From positions 124,001 to 188,000 of the forward strand of contig CCNA01000006.1 of assembly GCA_000824805.1 (NCBI GenBank): a stretch of 64,000 bases of DNA. The letters run 5' to 3'. The number at the start of each line of letters is the position of its first letter. Position 1 is the first letter of the stretch. The notes below the pieces were generated by a model. That model was not told where the DNA came from, did not search any database, and was given only the letters and a program-made list of their open reading frames with translations. Below, piece by piece: positions 55,418-62,996 of the stretch. This DNA is from Mesorhizobium sp. SOD10. GTDB taxonomy: Bacteria; Pseudomonadota; Alphaproteobacteria; Rhizobiales; Rhizobiaceae. The position numbers and the translations under genes are program-made.

Positions 55418-55810
55418 TCAGCAGGGTCCGTCGCCGACGATGCGATAGTCCGCCGCGCGCGCCTCGCATGCGTTGGGGAAGGTGCGCATTTGGCCGTGGC
55501 GCCTCGCGCAGACGGGAGCGTATTCGCGCGTGCAGAATGTCTGCTCTCCACCACCGCCGCCGCCGTCGCGGCAAGGACCGTCGCGCACGATACGGTACCC
55601 TTCCCGGTCGGCCAGGCAGGCATTGGCGAAGGTCTGGCGATCGCCGCCGCGCCGGGCGCAGACCGGTTGGTACTGCATGGTGCAGAGCTGCGGATGCGGC
55701 CTGGGCGGCCGCGGCCGGGCCCCATCGTCGACGACCACCGTGCAGGCCGCCAGCAGCGCGGACAGGATGAAAGTGACGACGCCCTGACGTGCGACCGCAA
55801 GAAATCGCAT
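55418..55810 (-). CDS. Kazal-type protease-inhibitor lipoprotein with two domains
   Basis: This 130-residue lipoprotein (lipobox LLAAC) has two tandem Kazal-like modules, each with the core CxxxYxPVCA..FxNxC.....GYRIVRDGPC pattern: CTMQYQPVCARRGG and CTREYAPVCARRHG. Each module has four cysteines rather than six, a reduced form. A Gly-rich linker separates them. Kazal domains inhibit serine proteases; a shield against host or competitor proteases is plausible. GGAGGGACAT precedes the ATG at 55810. Confidence 0.82.
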   Translation of the reverse strand: MRFLAVARQGVVTFILSALLAACTVVVDDGARPRPPRPHPQLCTMQYQPVCARRGGDRQTFANACLADREGYRIVRDGPCRDGGGGGGEQTFCTREYAPVCARRHGQMRTFPNACEARAADYRIVGDGPC

Positions 55811-56260
55811 ATGTCCCTCCTCCGCCCCGGCGCGTGATGCCGGCTCGCGGCATCCTCGCATGCTACGCGGCAAACGCAACCACTGTTTGTGGAGGCGCGC
55901 GACCCGCGGTCACCACCCTCGTTCTGGCCTATGCTTGGCCAGTCTCTGGCCGATGACCGGTGATGGAGCCGGGTCTATCGAGGCCCCAGCGTTGGACGCG
56001 CCGCGGGCCGCCCGCGACCGTCGTCTTGCAACTATCACGTTTCCGTGTAATAAAAATCACGTTCGGGCATTTGCGACCCGGAGAGCGGCACGTTTTGGAC
56101 GACCTTTCCCCGACAAGTGTGAATCTCTGACAACCCCGTTTTTCGGCGGGGGGTTCGACCATGCGCAAATGCATGACCGCCGAAGCAACCACCGGGATTT
56201 GCCCAGGCGCGAGGCAGCGGGCAAACCACAAGACTGACACGGGTGAAGGAGTTTTCCCCA
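55811..56260. promoter_or_regulatory. Intergenic region with probable cold-shock 5' leader
   Basis: There is no ORF with support. The right half, before the cold-shock start, holds a GC-rich hairpin (CCCCG-TTTTTCGG-CGGGG region, 56134-56152) and probably includes a long untranslated leader, as usual for csp genes. Confidence 0.4.
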
Positions 56261-56473
56261 ATGGCCCAGACCGGTACCGTAAAGTTCTTCAATGCCACCA
56301 AAGGCTTCGGCTTCATCACGCCGGATGGCGGCGCCAAGGACGTGTTCGTCCACATCTCCGCGATCGAGGCTTCCGGCCTGCGCACGTTGGTCGACGGCCA
56401 GAAGGTCACCTTCGACGTCGAGCCCGACCGCATGGGCAAAGGCCCGAAGGCGGTCAACCTGCGCGCCGCCTGA
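56261..56473 (+). CDS. Cold-shock domain protein
   Basis: This 70-residue CspA-type protein has KGFGFI and VFVHI as RNA-binding motifs and ends [19 protein letters not shown] precedes the ATG. It is followed by its own terminator, so it is a separate unit from the next csp gene. Confidence 0.93.
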   Translation: MAQTGTVKFFNATKGFGFITPDGGAKDVFVHISAIEASGLRTLVDGQKVTFDVEPDRMGKGPKAVNLRAA

Positions 56474-56550
56474 TCGTCAAACGCCTGTCCTTGCGGATGC
56501 AGTGGTGCGGCGGGATCATAAATCGGCTTGCGGGCAGGCCCGAAATTGCG

Positions 56551-56580
56551 AAGGCGCGACGGAACCGTCGCGCCTTTTTT
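56551..56580 (+). terminator. Rho-independent terminator between cold-shock genes
   Basis: The inverted repeat AAGGCGCGACGG / CCGTCGCGCCTT is followed by a T-run. Confidence 0.85.
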
Positions 56581-56707
56581 GCACCCAAATGCTTGGGTCG
56601 GCAGGCGAAAACTTTCTCTTGCCGATAACGCTAAAATAAAGGACAAATTTCCTCTCGGGCAGTTTGCCGGCCCGAGACTTGACTTGATGGGATCAAAGGA
56701 GTTTCCC

Positions 56708-56920
56708 ATGCCGCAGACCGGCACCGTCAAATTCTTCAACCATGCCAAGGGCTTCGGCTTCATCACGCCCGATGATGGCGCGAAGGATGTCTTCGTCCAC
56801 ATTTCGGCCGTGCAGGCGTCGGGCCTTCCCGGTCTTGAGGATGGGCAGAAAGTGACATTCGACACCGAGCCGGACAAGCGCGGCAAGGGTCCGAAGGCCG
56901 TCAATCTGTCGATCGGCTGA
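56708..56920 (+). CDS. Cold-shock domain protein
   Basis: This 70-residue paralogue of the preceding gene has the same motifs ([19 protein letters not shown]). AAAGGAG lies 7 bp before the ATG. The two copies differ mainly in loop residues, suggesting a recent tandem duplication. Confidence 0.93.
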   Translation: MPQTGTVKFFNHAKGFGFITPDDGAKDVFVHISAVQASGLPGLEDGQKVTFDTEPDKRGKGPKAVNLSIG

Positions 56921-57133
56921 CCGGCCCACGACGGATCCGACGGAGGCTATATGAGGCGGGGCCGCCCCCGCCCAGAACGGGTTGTGCCCAAGCCTCGAAA
57001 TCGCCAAGCCACGAAAAATCGTTTGCGCGGACTTTCGTTCAGCCTCCGTTCAGCCACGGTCTTCTATTAACCTTTGCTAAAGCCGGTCCGTATCCCCTGA
57101 CAAATGCGCAGGCCGGCGCGAAGGAGACCGAAA

Positions 57134-57544
57134 ATGAACCGTTTTCTCAAGACCGCCATCCTCAGCGTTGGCATTGCCGCGACCACATTGGCCACCTTCT
57201 CGGCGGCCAATGCCGACGACTGGCGCTGGCACCATCATCGCCATCATGACGGCGACGCCCTTGCCGCCGGCGTTGTCGGCCTTGCGGCCGGCGCTCTGAT
57301 CGGTAGCGCGCTCAGCAACCCCGGCCCGCGCTATTACGAACCGGCCTATGGTGACGACTACTATGTCGACCGGCCGGTGCGTCGCTACTACGTGCAGCCC
57401 CGCGTCGTCTATGCCGACCGCTATGCCGAGCCGTGGACCCGGGCCTGGTACGAATATTGCTCGGATCGCTACCGCACCTTCAATTCACGCACCGGCACCT
57501 TCACCGGCAGCGATGGCGATCAGCATTTCTGCGTCGCCAACTAA
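57134..57544 (+). CDS. BA14K-family protein
   Basis: This 136-residue secreted or membrane protein has a signal peptide (KTAILSVGIAATTLATFSAANA), a His/Asp-rich region (WRWHHHRHHDGD), a glycine-zipper-like hydrophobic segment (AAGVVGLAAGALIGSALS) and the C-terminal BA14K motif (CSDRYRTFNSRTGTFTGSDG). The Brucella family member is an immunoreactive, lectin-like envelope protein. AAGGAG precedes the ATG. Confidence 0.87.
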   Translation: MNRFLKTAILSVGIAATTLATFSAANADDWRWHHHRHHDGDALAAGVVGLAAGALIGSALSNPGPRYYEPAYGDDYYVDRPVRRYYVQPRVVYADRYAEPWTRAWYEYCSDRYRTFNSRTGTFTGSDGDQHFCVAN

Positions 57545-57566
57545 CCAGACCCAAGCTTCCCTGCCC

Positions 57567-57598
57567 AAAAAAGCGCCGCCTCCAGCGGCGCTTTTTCT
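57567..57598. terminator. Bidirectional terminator
   Basis: AGCGCCGC / GCGGCGCT is flanked by A6 and T5, between the converging BA14K and MBL genes. Confidence 0.85.
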
Positions 57599-57609
57599 TT
57601 GCATGCGGA

Positions 57610-58251
57610 TCAGGTGAGAAAGGGGTTGGTCCGCCGCTCGTCGCCGAAACGGCTGCCTGGCCCATGGCCGCAGATGAAACCGATGTCGTCGCCAAGCGGC
57701 AGGAGCTTGTCCTTGATCGAGGCGATCAGCGCGGCGTGGTCGCCGCCGGGCAGATCGGTGCGCCCGATCGAGCCGCGAAACAGCACGTCGCCGACATGCG
57801 CGAATTTGGCCGCGCGGTTGTAGTAAACGACATGGCCCGGCGCATGCCCCGGGCAATGCAGCACCTCGAAATGATGATTGCCGAACGACACCGTCTCGCC
57901 TTCGGTCAGAAAACGGTCGGGCAGGCAATTGCGCACCGGATCGGTGAGCCCGAAACGCTTGGCCTGGCTCTCGAGATTGGCAAGCAGCGGCTTGTCGGCC
58001 TCGTGCGGGCCGATAATCTCGATGCCCAACGCGTCCTTCAGTTCCATCGCGCCGCCGGCGTGGTCGATATGACCATGTGTGATCCAGATCGCGCCGGCGG
58101 TGATGCCATTGTCCTTCAGCACCGACAGTATCTTGTCGACATCGCCGCCGGGATCGACGACGACGCCCGTCTTGTCGTCCATATCGAACAATATGGTGCA
58201 GTTCTGCTGGAATGGCGTGACCGGCACGATACCGGCATTGAGCTGACCCAT
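57610..58251 (-). CDS. MBL-fold metal-dependent hydrolase
   Basis: This 213-residue metallo-beta-lactamase-fold protein of the glyoxalase II-like group has ITHGHIDHAGG (metal ligands), HCPGHAPGHVVYY and HVGDVLFRGSIGRTDLPGGD. It probably hydrolyses a thioester. The ATG at 58251 gives the family start (GQLNAGIVPVTPFQQNC). Confidence 0.88.
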   Translation of the reverse strand: MGQLNAGIVPVTPFQQNCTILFDMDDKTGVVVDPGGDVDKILSVLKDNGITAGAIWITHGHIDHAGGAMELKDALGIEIIGPHEADKPLLANLESQAKRFGLTDPVRNCLPDRFLTEGETVSFGNHHFEVLHCPGHAPGHVVYYNRAAKFAHVGDVLFRGSIGRTDLPGGDHAALIASIKDKLLPLGDDIGFICGHGPGSRFGDERRTNPFLT

Positions 58252-58334
58252 AACGTTCCTTTCCAAGTTTCGCCCTGATGTAGACAGGTGTGCTAAGCGC
58301 GTCCACTGCCGGCCGGACAAATATCCTGGAAACG

Positions 58335-58358
58335 AAAATGGGCGGCCGAAGCCGCCCA
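58335..58358 (-). terminator. Terminator of the glycine-rich protein gene
   Basis: On the minus strand GGGCGGC-TTCG-GCCGCCC (a stable UUCG-type tetraloop) is followed by ATTTTC, 25 bp after the stop. Confidence 0.7.
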
Positions 58359-58382
58359 GTTGGAAGCTTGAAGCGAGAGGCC

Positions 58383-58691
58383 TCACTTCTTCATCGCGTT
58401 CATGACCGCGCCGACGATGCCGGTCAGGATGGCACCGCCGCCCACGCCGCCGAGAAGGTTCTTCAGGTCGAGCGCGCTGCCGATTCCACCCGCCGCTGCC
58501 GCCGCGTCGACTCCACCGCCACCGAGCAGACTGCCAAGGATGGCGGCACCGCCGACGCCGCCGATGGCGCCGCTAAGGATTTTGGTAAGCTGGCCCATCG
58601 CCGCCTGCTTCAGCGCCGCGCCAACCGCCTGGCCACCGATAACGCCGGCAATTACCTGTACAACGATCTGAATAATCGTGTTGCTGTCCAT
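58383..58691 (-). CDS. Glycine-rich hydrophobic protein
   Basis: This 102-residue protein is of unrecognised family, with Gly/Ala-rich helices (IIQIVVQVIAGVIGGQAVGA; GAIGGVGGAAILGSLLGGGG) resembling glycine-zipper membrane segments. GGAGGGAC precedes the ATG at 58691. It has its own terminator and sits between the MBL and ilvE genes. Confidence 0.7.
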   Translation of the reverse strand: MDSNTIIQIVVQVIAGVIGGQAVGAALKQAAMGQLTKILSGAIGGVGGAAILGSLLGGGGVDAAAAAGGIGSALDLKNLLGGVGGGAILTGIVGAVMNAMKK

Positions 58692-58784
58692 GTAACTAGT
58701 CCCTCCATAGCCGCCTGCCTCCAAGGGCCGACACCATCATGAGACGCCGAACCGTTCGAAAGTCAAATGCGTGAAAGCTTAAAT

Positions 58785-58812
58785 AAAAAGGGCGGCCCGA
58801 AAACCGCCCCTA
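58785..58812 (-). terminator. Terminator of ilvE
   Basis: On the minus strand GGGCGG / CCGCCC encloses a TTTTCGGG loop and is followed by a T-run. Confidence 0.75.
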
Positions 58813-58838
58813 TTGCACAAAAAAAGCTGTGACTATCG

Positions 58839-59732
58839 CTATTCTGCGGCAATCGCATGCTTTGGCTGCACCGCAGCCGAATAGTCATTCATCAACGTCT
58901 TGGCTATCTCGCCGACCTCGAATCGGTACGGACCGATCTCCGAAACCGGCGTGACCTCGGCCGCCGTCCCGGTGAGGAAGCACTGCTCGAAACCTTCGAG
59001 TTCCTCAGGTATGATGGCGCGCTCGACCAGTTCGAAACCGCGGTCCTTCGCCAGGCCAATCACCGTGCGGCGGGTTATGCCGTCGAGGAAGCAGTCGGGC
59101 GTCGGTGTGTGGATCTTGCCATCCTTGACGAAGAAGATGTTGGCGCCTGTGGCTTCCGCCACCTGGCCACGCCAATCGAGCATCATGGCGTCGGCATAGC
59201 CCTTGGCCTCTGCGGCATGCTTGGACAGCGTGCAGATCATATAGAGGCCGGCGGCCTTCGACTTTGACGGCGCGGTGCGCGGATCGGGCCGGCGCCACTC
59301 GGCGATATCGAGGCGGATGCCCTTGAGCTTCTGCGCGGGGTCGAAATAGCTCGGCCACTGCCAGATGGCGATGGCGCAGTTGATGCGGTTGTTCTGCGCC
59401 GAGACGCCCATCTGCTCGCTGCCGCGCCAGGCGATCGGACGCACATAGGCGTCCTGGAAACCCTGTTTCTTCAAAAGCGTACGGCAGGCCTCGTCGATCT
59501 CGGCGACCGGATAGGGGATCTTGAAGCCGAGCAGGCGCGCCGATTCATGCAGGCGCTCATTATGCTCGGTCAGCTTGAAGATCTGGCCGCCATAGGCGCG
59601 CTCGCCTTCAAAGACGGCGCTGGCATAGTGCAGGCCATGGGTCAGCACGTGGATCTTGGCGTCGGCCCATTTGACGAACTCGCCGTTCATCCAGATGAAG
59701 CCGTCCAATTGATCGAAGGGAACGGATGCCAT
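58839..59732 (-). CDS. ilvE: Branched-chain amino acid aminotransferase
   Basis: This 297-residue fold-type IV PLP enzyme transaminates Leu, Ile and Val. It has THGLHYASAVFEGERAY, YVRPIAWRGSEQMGV and the Lys region GLYMICTLSKHAAEAKGYADAMMLD, plus EATGANIFFVKDG. It is divergent from the MarR gene across 260 bp. Confidence 0.93.
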   Translation of the reverse strand: MASVPFDQLDGFIWMNGEFVKWADAKIHVLTHGLHYASAVFEGERAYGGQIFKLTEHNERLHESARLLGFKIPYPVAEIDEACRTLLKKQGFQDAYVRPIAWRGSEQMGVSAQNNRINCAIAIWQWPSYFDPAQKLKGIRLDIAEWRRPDPRTAPSKSKAAGLYMICTLSKHAAEAKGYADAMMLDWRGQVAEATGANIFFVKDGKIHTPTPDCFLDGITRRTVIGLAKDRGFELVERAIIPEELEGFEQCFLTGTAAEVTPVSEIGPYRFEVGEIAKTLMNDYSAAVQPKHAIAAE

Positions 59733-59944
59733 GGAAACCTCCCGCGGGCGGGCGCCCGCAATCGTTGTATCTTAAAGCCTTTCATATCGGCTCCGTCACG
59801 GGATCCGAAACGCCGGCCAATGCTTGAAAGCGTAGGCGGATATTCAATTCGTGGCAAACTCAGGAAGTTCCGGAAAAACGGCTTCCGCTTGCCTTTTCGT
59901 TCGCAATCCGCCGAAAAGCTTGTCAAAAATTATCATTGCCCGGA

Positions 59945-59971
59945 AATTACGTCAATAGTACTGACATAATT
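59945..59971. promoter_or_regulatory. Candidate MarR operator
   Basis: AATTACGTCA-N7-TGACATAATT is a 10-bp inverted repeat with one mismatch, 21 bp before the MarR gene start. Autoregulation is inferred. Confidence 0.5.
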
Positions 59972-59992
59972 CCCGCCTTGCATGGAGAAATG

Positions 59993-60526
59993 ATGACGGA
60001 TCAAAGCCCCGCAGCCGGAAAACCGATCAGGACGGCGATTGCCGACGAGGACGGCATCGATTTCGCCATCATCGAACTATTTTTCTTCGCCTATCGCGAT
60101 TTCACCTCCGATCCGGACCAGATCCTCGCGGAATACGGCTTCGGCCGCGCCCACCATCGCGTGCTGCACTTCGTCAACCGCAGGCCCGGGCTCACCGTCG
60201 CCGAATTACTTGACGTGCTGAAGATCACCAAGCAGAGCCTGGCGCGGGTCTTGAAACAGTTGATCGATACCGACCATATCGTCCAGGTGCAGGGTCCGCG
60301 CGATCGCCGGCAGCGCGAACTCTACCCGACCGCCAAGGGTCGCGCGCTGGCCTTGGCGCTGGCGCGGCCACAGTCGCGCCGCATCCGTGCGGCATTGGAG
60401 GACTCCGGAGCGACCGAACGAGCCACGATCGAGCGATTCCTGGAAGCGATGGTCAATCCGGAACTAAGAGCGCAGATCGACATTGTGCCTGCGCAAACAT
60501 CGGGGAAAAACCATGGAGACCATTGA
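59993..60526 (+). CDS. MarR-family regulator (PetP-like)
   Basis: This 177-residue winged-helix regulator has FGRAHHRVLHFVNRRPGLTV, ELLDVLKITKQSLARVLKQL and the wing VQGPRDRRQRELYPTAKG. The position just before an OmpR-type response regulator matches PetP of the petPR pair. I prefer the ATG at 59993; the one at 59990 is adjacent. The 3' end overlaps the regulator gene by 14 bp. Confidence 0.88.
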   Translation: MTDQSPAAGKPIRTAIADEDGIDFAIIELFFFAYRDFTSDPDQILAEYGFGRAHHRVLHFVNRRPGLTVAELLDVLKITKQSLARVLKQLIDTDHIVQVQGPRDRRQRELYPTAKGRALALALARPQSRRIRAALEDSGATERATIERFLEAMVNPELRAQIDIVPAQTSGKNHGDH

Positions 60527-61232
60527 GAAGGTTGATCATCCGGCCGCGCCCGACGATGACGCGCCGCACCTCTTGGTTGTCGATGACGACACGCGTATCC
60601 GCAACCTGCTCAAGCAGTATCTGTCCGAGAACGGTTTTCGCGTCACCGTCGCCGGCAATTCCGGCGAGGCCAGACGCAAGCTTGCCGGCCTCGACTTCGA
60701 CCTTCTGGTGCTCGACGTCATGATGCCGGGCGAGACCGGCGTCGACCTCACCAAGGCGCTGCGGGCCGAGAAGAACGTGCCGATCCTGATGCTGACGGCG
60801 CTGTCGGAGACCGACAGCCGCATCACCGGACTGGAGGCCGGCGCCGATGATTACCTGCCGAAGCCATTCGATCCGCGAGAGCTCATCCTGCGCATCAACA
60901 ACATCCTGCGCCGCGGCGGCCCGGCGGCGACGCCGAAGGTCGAACAGCTGGTGTTCGGACCCTACACGTTCCAGATCGCCAAGCGCGAATTGAAGCGCGG
61001 CGGCGAGGCGCTTAAACTGACCGACCGCGAGCAGGAGATCCTCGCGATCTTCGCCGCGCGGGCGGGCGAGACCATACCGCGCCATGAACTGGTGGGCGAT
61101 GAATCGGATGTCGGCGAGCGCACCATCGACGTGCAGATCAACCGGCTGCGCCGCAAGATCGAGCGCGACCCGTCCAATCCGGTGTGGCTGCAGACGGTGC
61201 GCGGTATTGGGTATCGGCTCAGCGTCGAATAA
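60513..61232 (+). CDS. OmpR-family response regulator (PetR-like)
   Basis: This 239-residue two-component regulator has a receiver domain with LLVVDDDTRIRNLL, the phosphorylated Asp in LLVLDVMMPGETGVDL, TAL and KPFDPREL. The C-terminal winged helix has LTDREQEILAIFAARAGETI and DVQINRLRRKIE. It is co-transcribed with the MarR gene before it and the kinase after it. Confidence 0.92.
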   Translation: METIEKVDHPAAPDDDAPHLLVVDDDTRIRNLLKQYLSENGFRVTVAGNSGEARRKLAGLDFDLLVLDVMMPGETGVDLTKALRAEKNVPILMLTALSETDSRITGLEAGADDYLPKPFDPRELILRINNILRRGGPAATPKVEQLVFGPYTFQIAKRELKRGGEALKLTDREQEILAIFAARAGETIPRHELVGDESDVGERTIDVQINRLRRKIERDPSNPVWLQTVRGIGYRLSVE

Positions 61233-61283
61233 ATTACCGTGGAAGGCCCTTTGCTGAATGGCCATCGACGAGCGGAAGGGCGA

Positions 61284-62699
61284 ATGGCGACCACGCAACT
61301 GGACAAGCCGAAGGGAGGCGGCCTCGGCGATTTCGCATCGCGGACGCTGAGGGCGATGCCGCGCGCCTGGAACCGGTTCTGGCGCCTGGTCGCGCTCTAT
61401 ATGCCGAAGCGGCTCTATGCCCGCTCGCTGATCATCGTCATCGCGCCGATGATCCTTTTGCAGTCGGTGGTGGCCTTCGTCTTCATGGAACGCCACTGGC
61501 AGACCGTCACCCAGCGCCTGTCGCAGGCGACGATCTCGGACATAGCGGCCGTCATCGACATGATGGAGACCTATCCGCACGACGCCGACTACGCCAACAT
61601 CATCCGCATCGCCCAGGATCGCATGCAGCTGAAGGTCGACCTTTTGCCGCCCGATCCGCTGCCGCCGCCCGGGCCGAAGCCGTTCTTCTCGATCCTCGAC
61701 GAGGCGCTGTCGTCCGAGATCACCAGGCAGATCAACCGTCCATTCTGGATCGACACGGTCGGCAACTCCAACGTCGTCGAGGTTCGCGTCCAGCTGGAAG
61801 GCAAGGTGCTGCGTGTCTTCGTACGGCGCAGCCAGGCCTATGCCTCGAACACTCATATCTTCCTGATCTGGATGGTCGGCACCTCACTGGTGCTGTTGAT
61901 GATCGCCATTCCGTTCCTGCGCAATCAGATCAGGCCGATCCTCACGCTCGCCGAGGCCGCCGAGAGTTTCGGCAAGGGCCGGCCGATGCCGCGCGATTTC
62001 CGCCCGCGCGGCGCCGAGGAGGTCCGCCGTGCCGGTTTCGCCTTCATCCAGATGCGTGAGCGTATCGAGCGCCAGATCGAGCAGCGCACCGCCATGCTGA
62101 CCGGCGTCAGCCACGATCTCAGGACCATCCTCACCCGATTCAAGCTGCAATTGGCGTTGGCCGGCGGCAAGTCCGAGACCAAGGCAGCGCTCAACCAGGA
62201 CATCGATGACATGCAGTCGATGCTGGAGGGCTATCTCTCCTTCGCCCGCGGCGAGGCGGCGGAGGATACCGGCCGTTTCGACCTCAACGCCTATTTCCAG
62301 AAGCTCGGCGAGGAAGCGCAATTGCGCGGCTGCAAACTCACGACGACGCTGACCGGCGATCCGGCCGTGCATGTGCGGCCGAACGCTTTCGCCCGGCTGC
62401 TGTCGAACGTCATCGGCAATGCTTTTCGCTATGCCAAAACCGTCGACGTCCATGCCAACCATGGCCGAGGCTCGCTCATCGTCACCATCGACGACGACGG
62501 GCCGGGCATCGCTCCCGACAAGCGCGAAGAGGTGTTCAAGCCTTTTCTGCGCCTCGACGAGGCGCGCAACCTGGACGCCAGCGGCACCGGACTTGGCCTG
62601 TCGATCGCCCGCGACATCGCCCGCAGCCATGGCGGCGACATCAGCCTCGAGGACAGCCCGCTCGGCGGCTTGCGCGCTGTCATCAAGGTCCCTGCCTAA
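61284..62699 (+). CDS. Sensor histidine kinase
   Basis: This 471-residue inner-membrane kinase has two transmembrane helices (SLIIVIAPMILLQSVVAFVF; IFLIWMVGTSLVLLMIAIPF) around a periplasmic loop of about 140 residues, then a HAMP-like linker, the phosphoacceptor GVSHDLRTILTR, and the ATP domain with NVIGNAFRYAK, DDDGPGI and GTGLGLSIA. It is the cognate partner of the preceding regulator. The ATG at 61284 follows GCGGAAGGG. Confidence 0.92.
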   Translation: MATTQLDKPKGGGLGDFASRTLRAMPRAWNRFWRLVALYMPKRLYARSLIIVIAPMILLQSVVAFVFMERHWQTVTQRLSQATISDIAAVIDMMETYPHDADYANIIRIAQDRMQLKVDLLPPDPLPPPGPKPFFSILDEALSSEITRQINRPFWIDTVGNSNVVEVRVQLEGKVLRVFVRRSQAYASNTHIFLIWMVGTSLVLLMIAIPFLRNQIRPILTLAEAAESFGKGRPMPRDFRPRGAEEVRRAGFAFIQMRERIERQIEQRTAMLTGVSHDLRTILTRFKLQLALAGGKSETKAALNQDIDDMQSMLEGYLSFARGEAAEDTGRFDLNAYFQKLGEEAQLRGCKLTTTLTGDPAVHVRPNAFARLLSNVIGNAFRYAKTVDVHANHGRGSLIVTIDDDGPGIAPDKREEVFKPFLRLDEARNLDASGTGLGLSIARDIARSHGGDISLEDSPLGGLRAVIKVPA

Positions 62700-62703
62700 G
62701 CCA

Positions 62704-62748
62704 GAGCATGATCCCGTACCGACCTCCGGTTCGGATAAGATCATGCTC
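62704..62748. repeat. Interspersed palindrome (rhizobial type)
   Basis: GAGCATGATC / GATCATGCTC ends with a GACCTCCGGTTCGG centre, same outer arms as the repeat inside the GNAT gene. It lies directly after the kinase stop codon. Confidence 0.75.
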
Positions 62749-62960
62749 AATCAAAACAGCTTCATCCGCCCGTCATGAAATCATGATCAAGAGCGCGCAT
62801 GAAGCGCGCGACCTTCGTTGATTCGGCTCCGACGCCCCGCTTCGATCCGGTGCCCGCCCGGGTGCGCTGGAGCGAGGCGCGGGCTGCTGCCTGGTTGCCG
62901 TTCCGGCACCGCGCCGGCGCGCCCAGGACTTACCGCAGCGAAGGACCGTCAGGCGCATCG

Positions 62961-62996
62961 GGATCGCCATGCGTATCGGGATCGCCATGCGTATCC
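62961..62996. repeat. Two perfect 18-bp tandem copies at a gene start
   Basis: The unit GGGATCGCCATGCGTATC occurs twice in a row; each copy includes an in-frame ATG for the glycosyltransferase, giving starts at 62970 and 62988. Confidence 0.8.
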
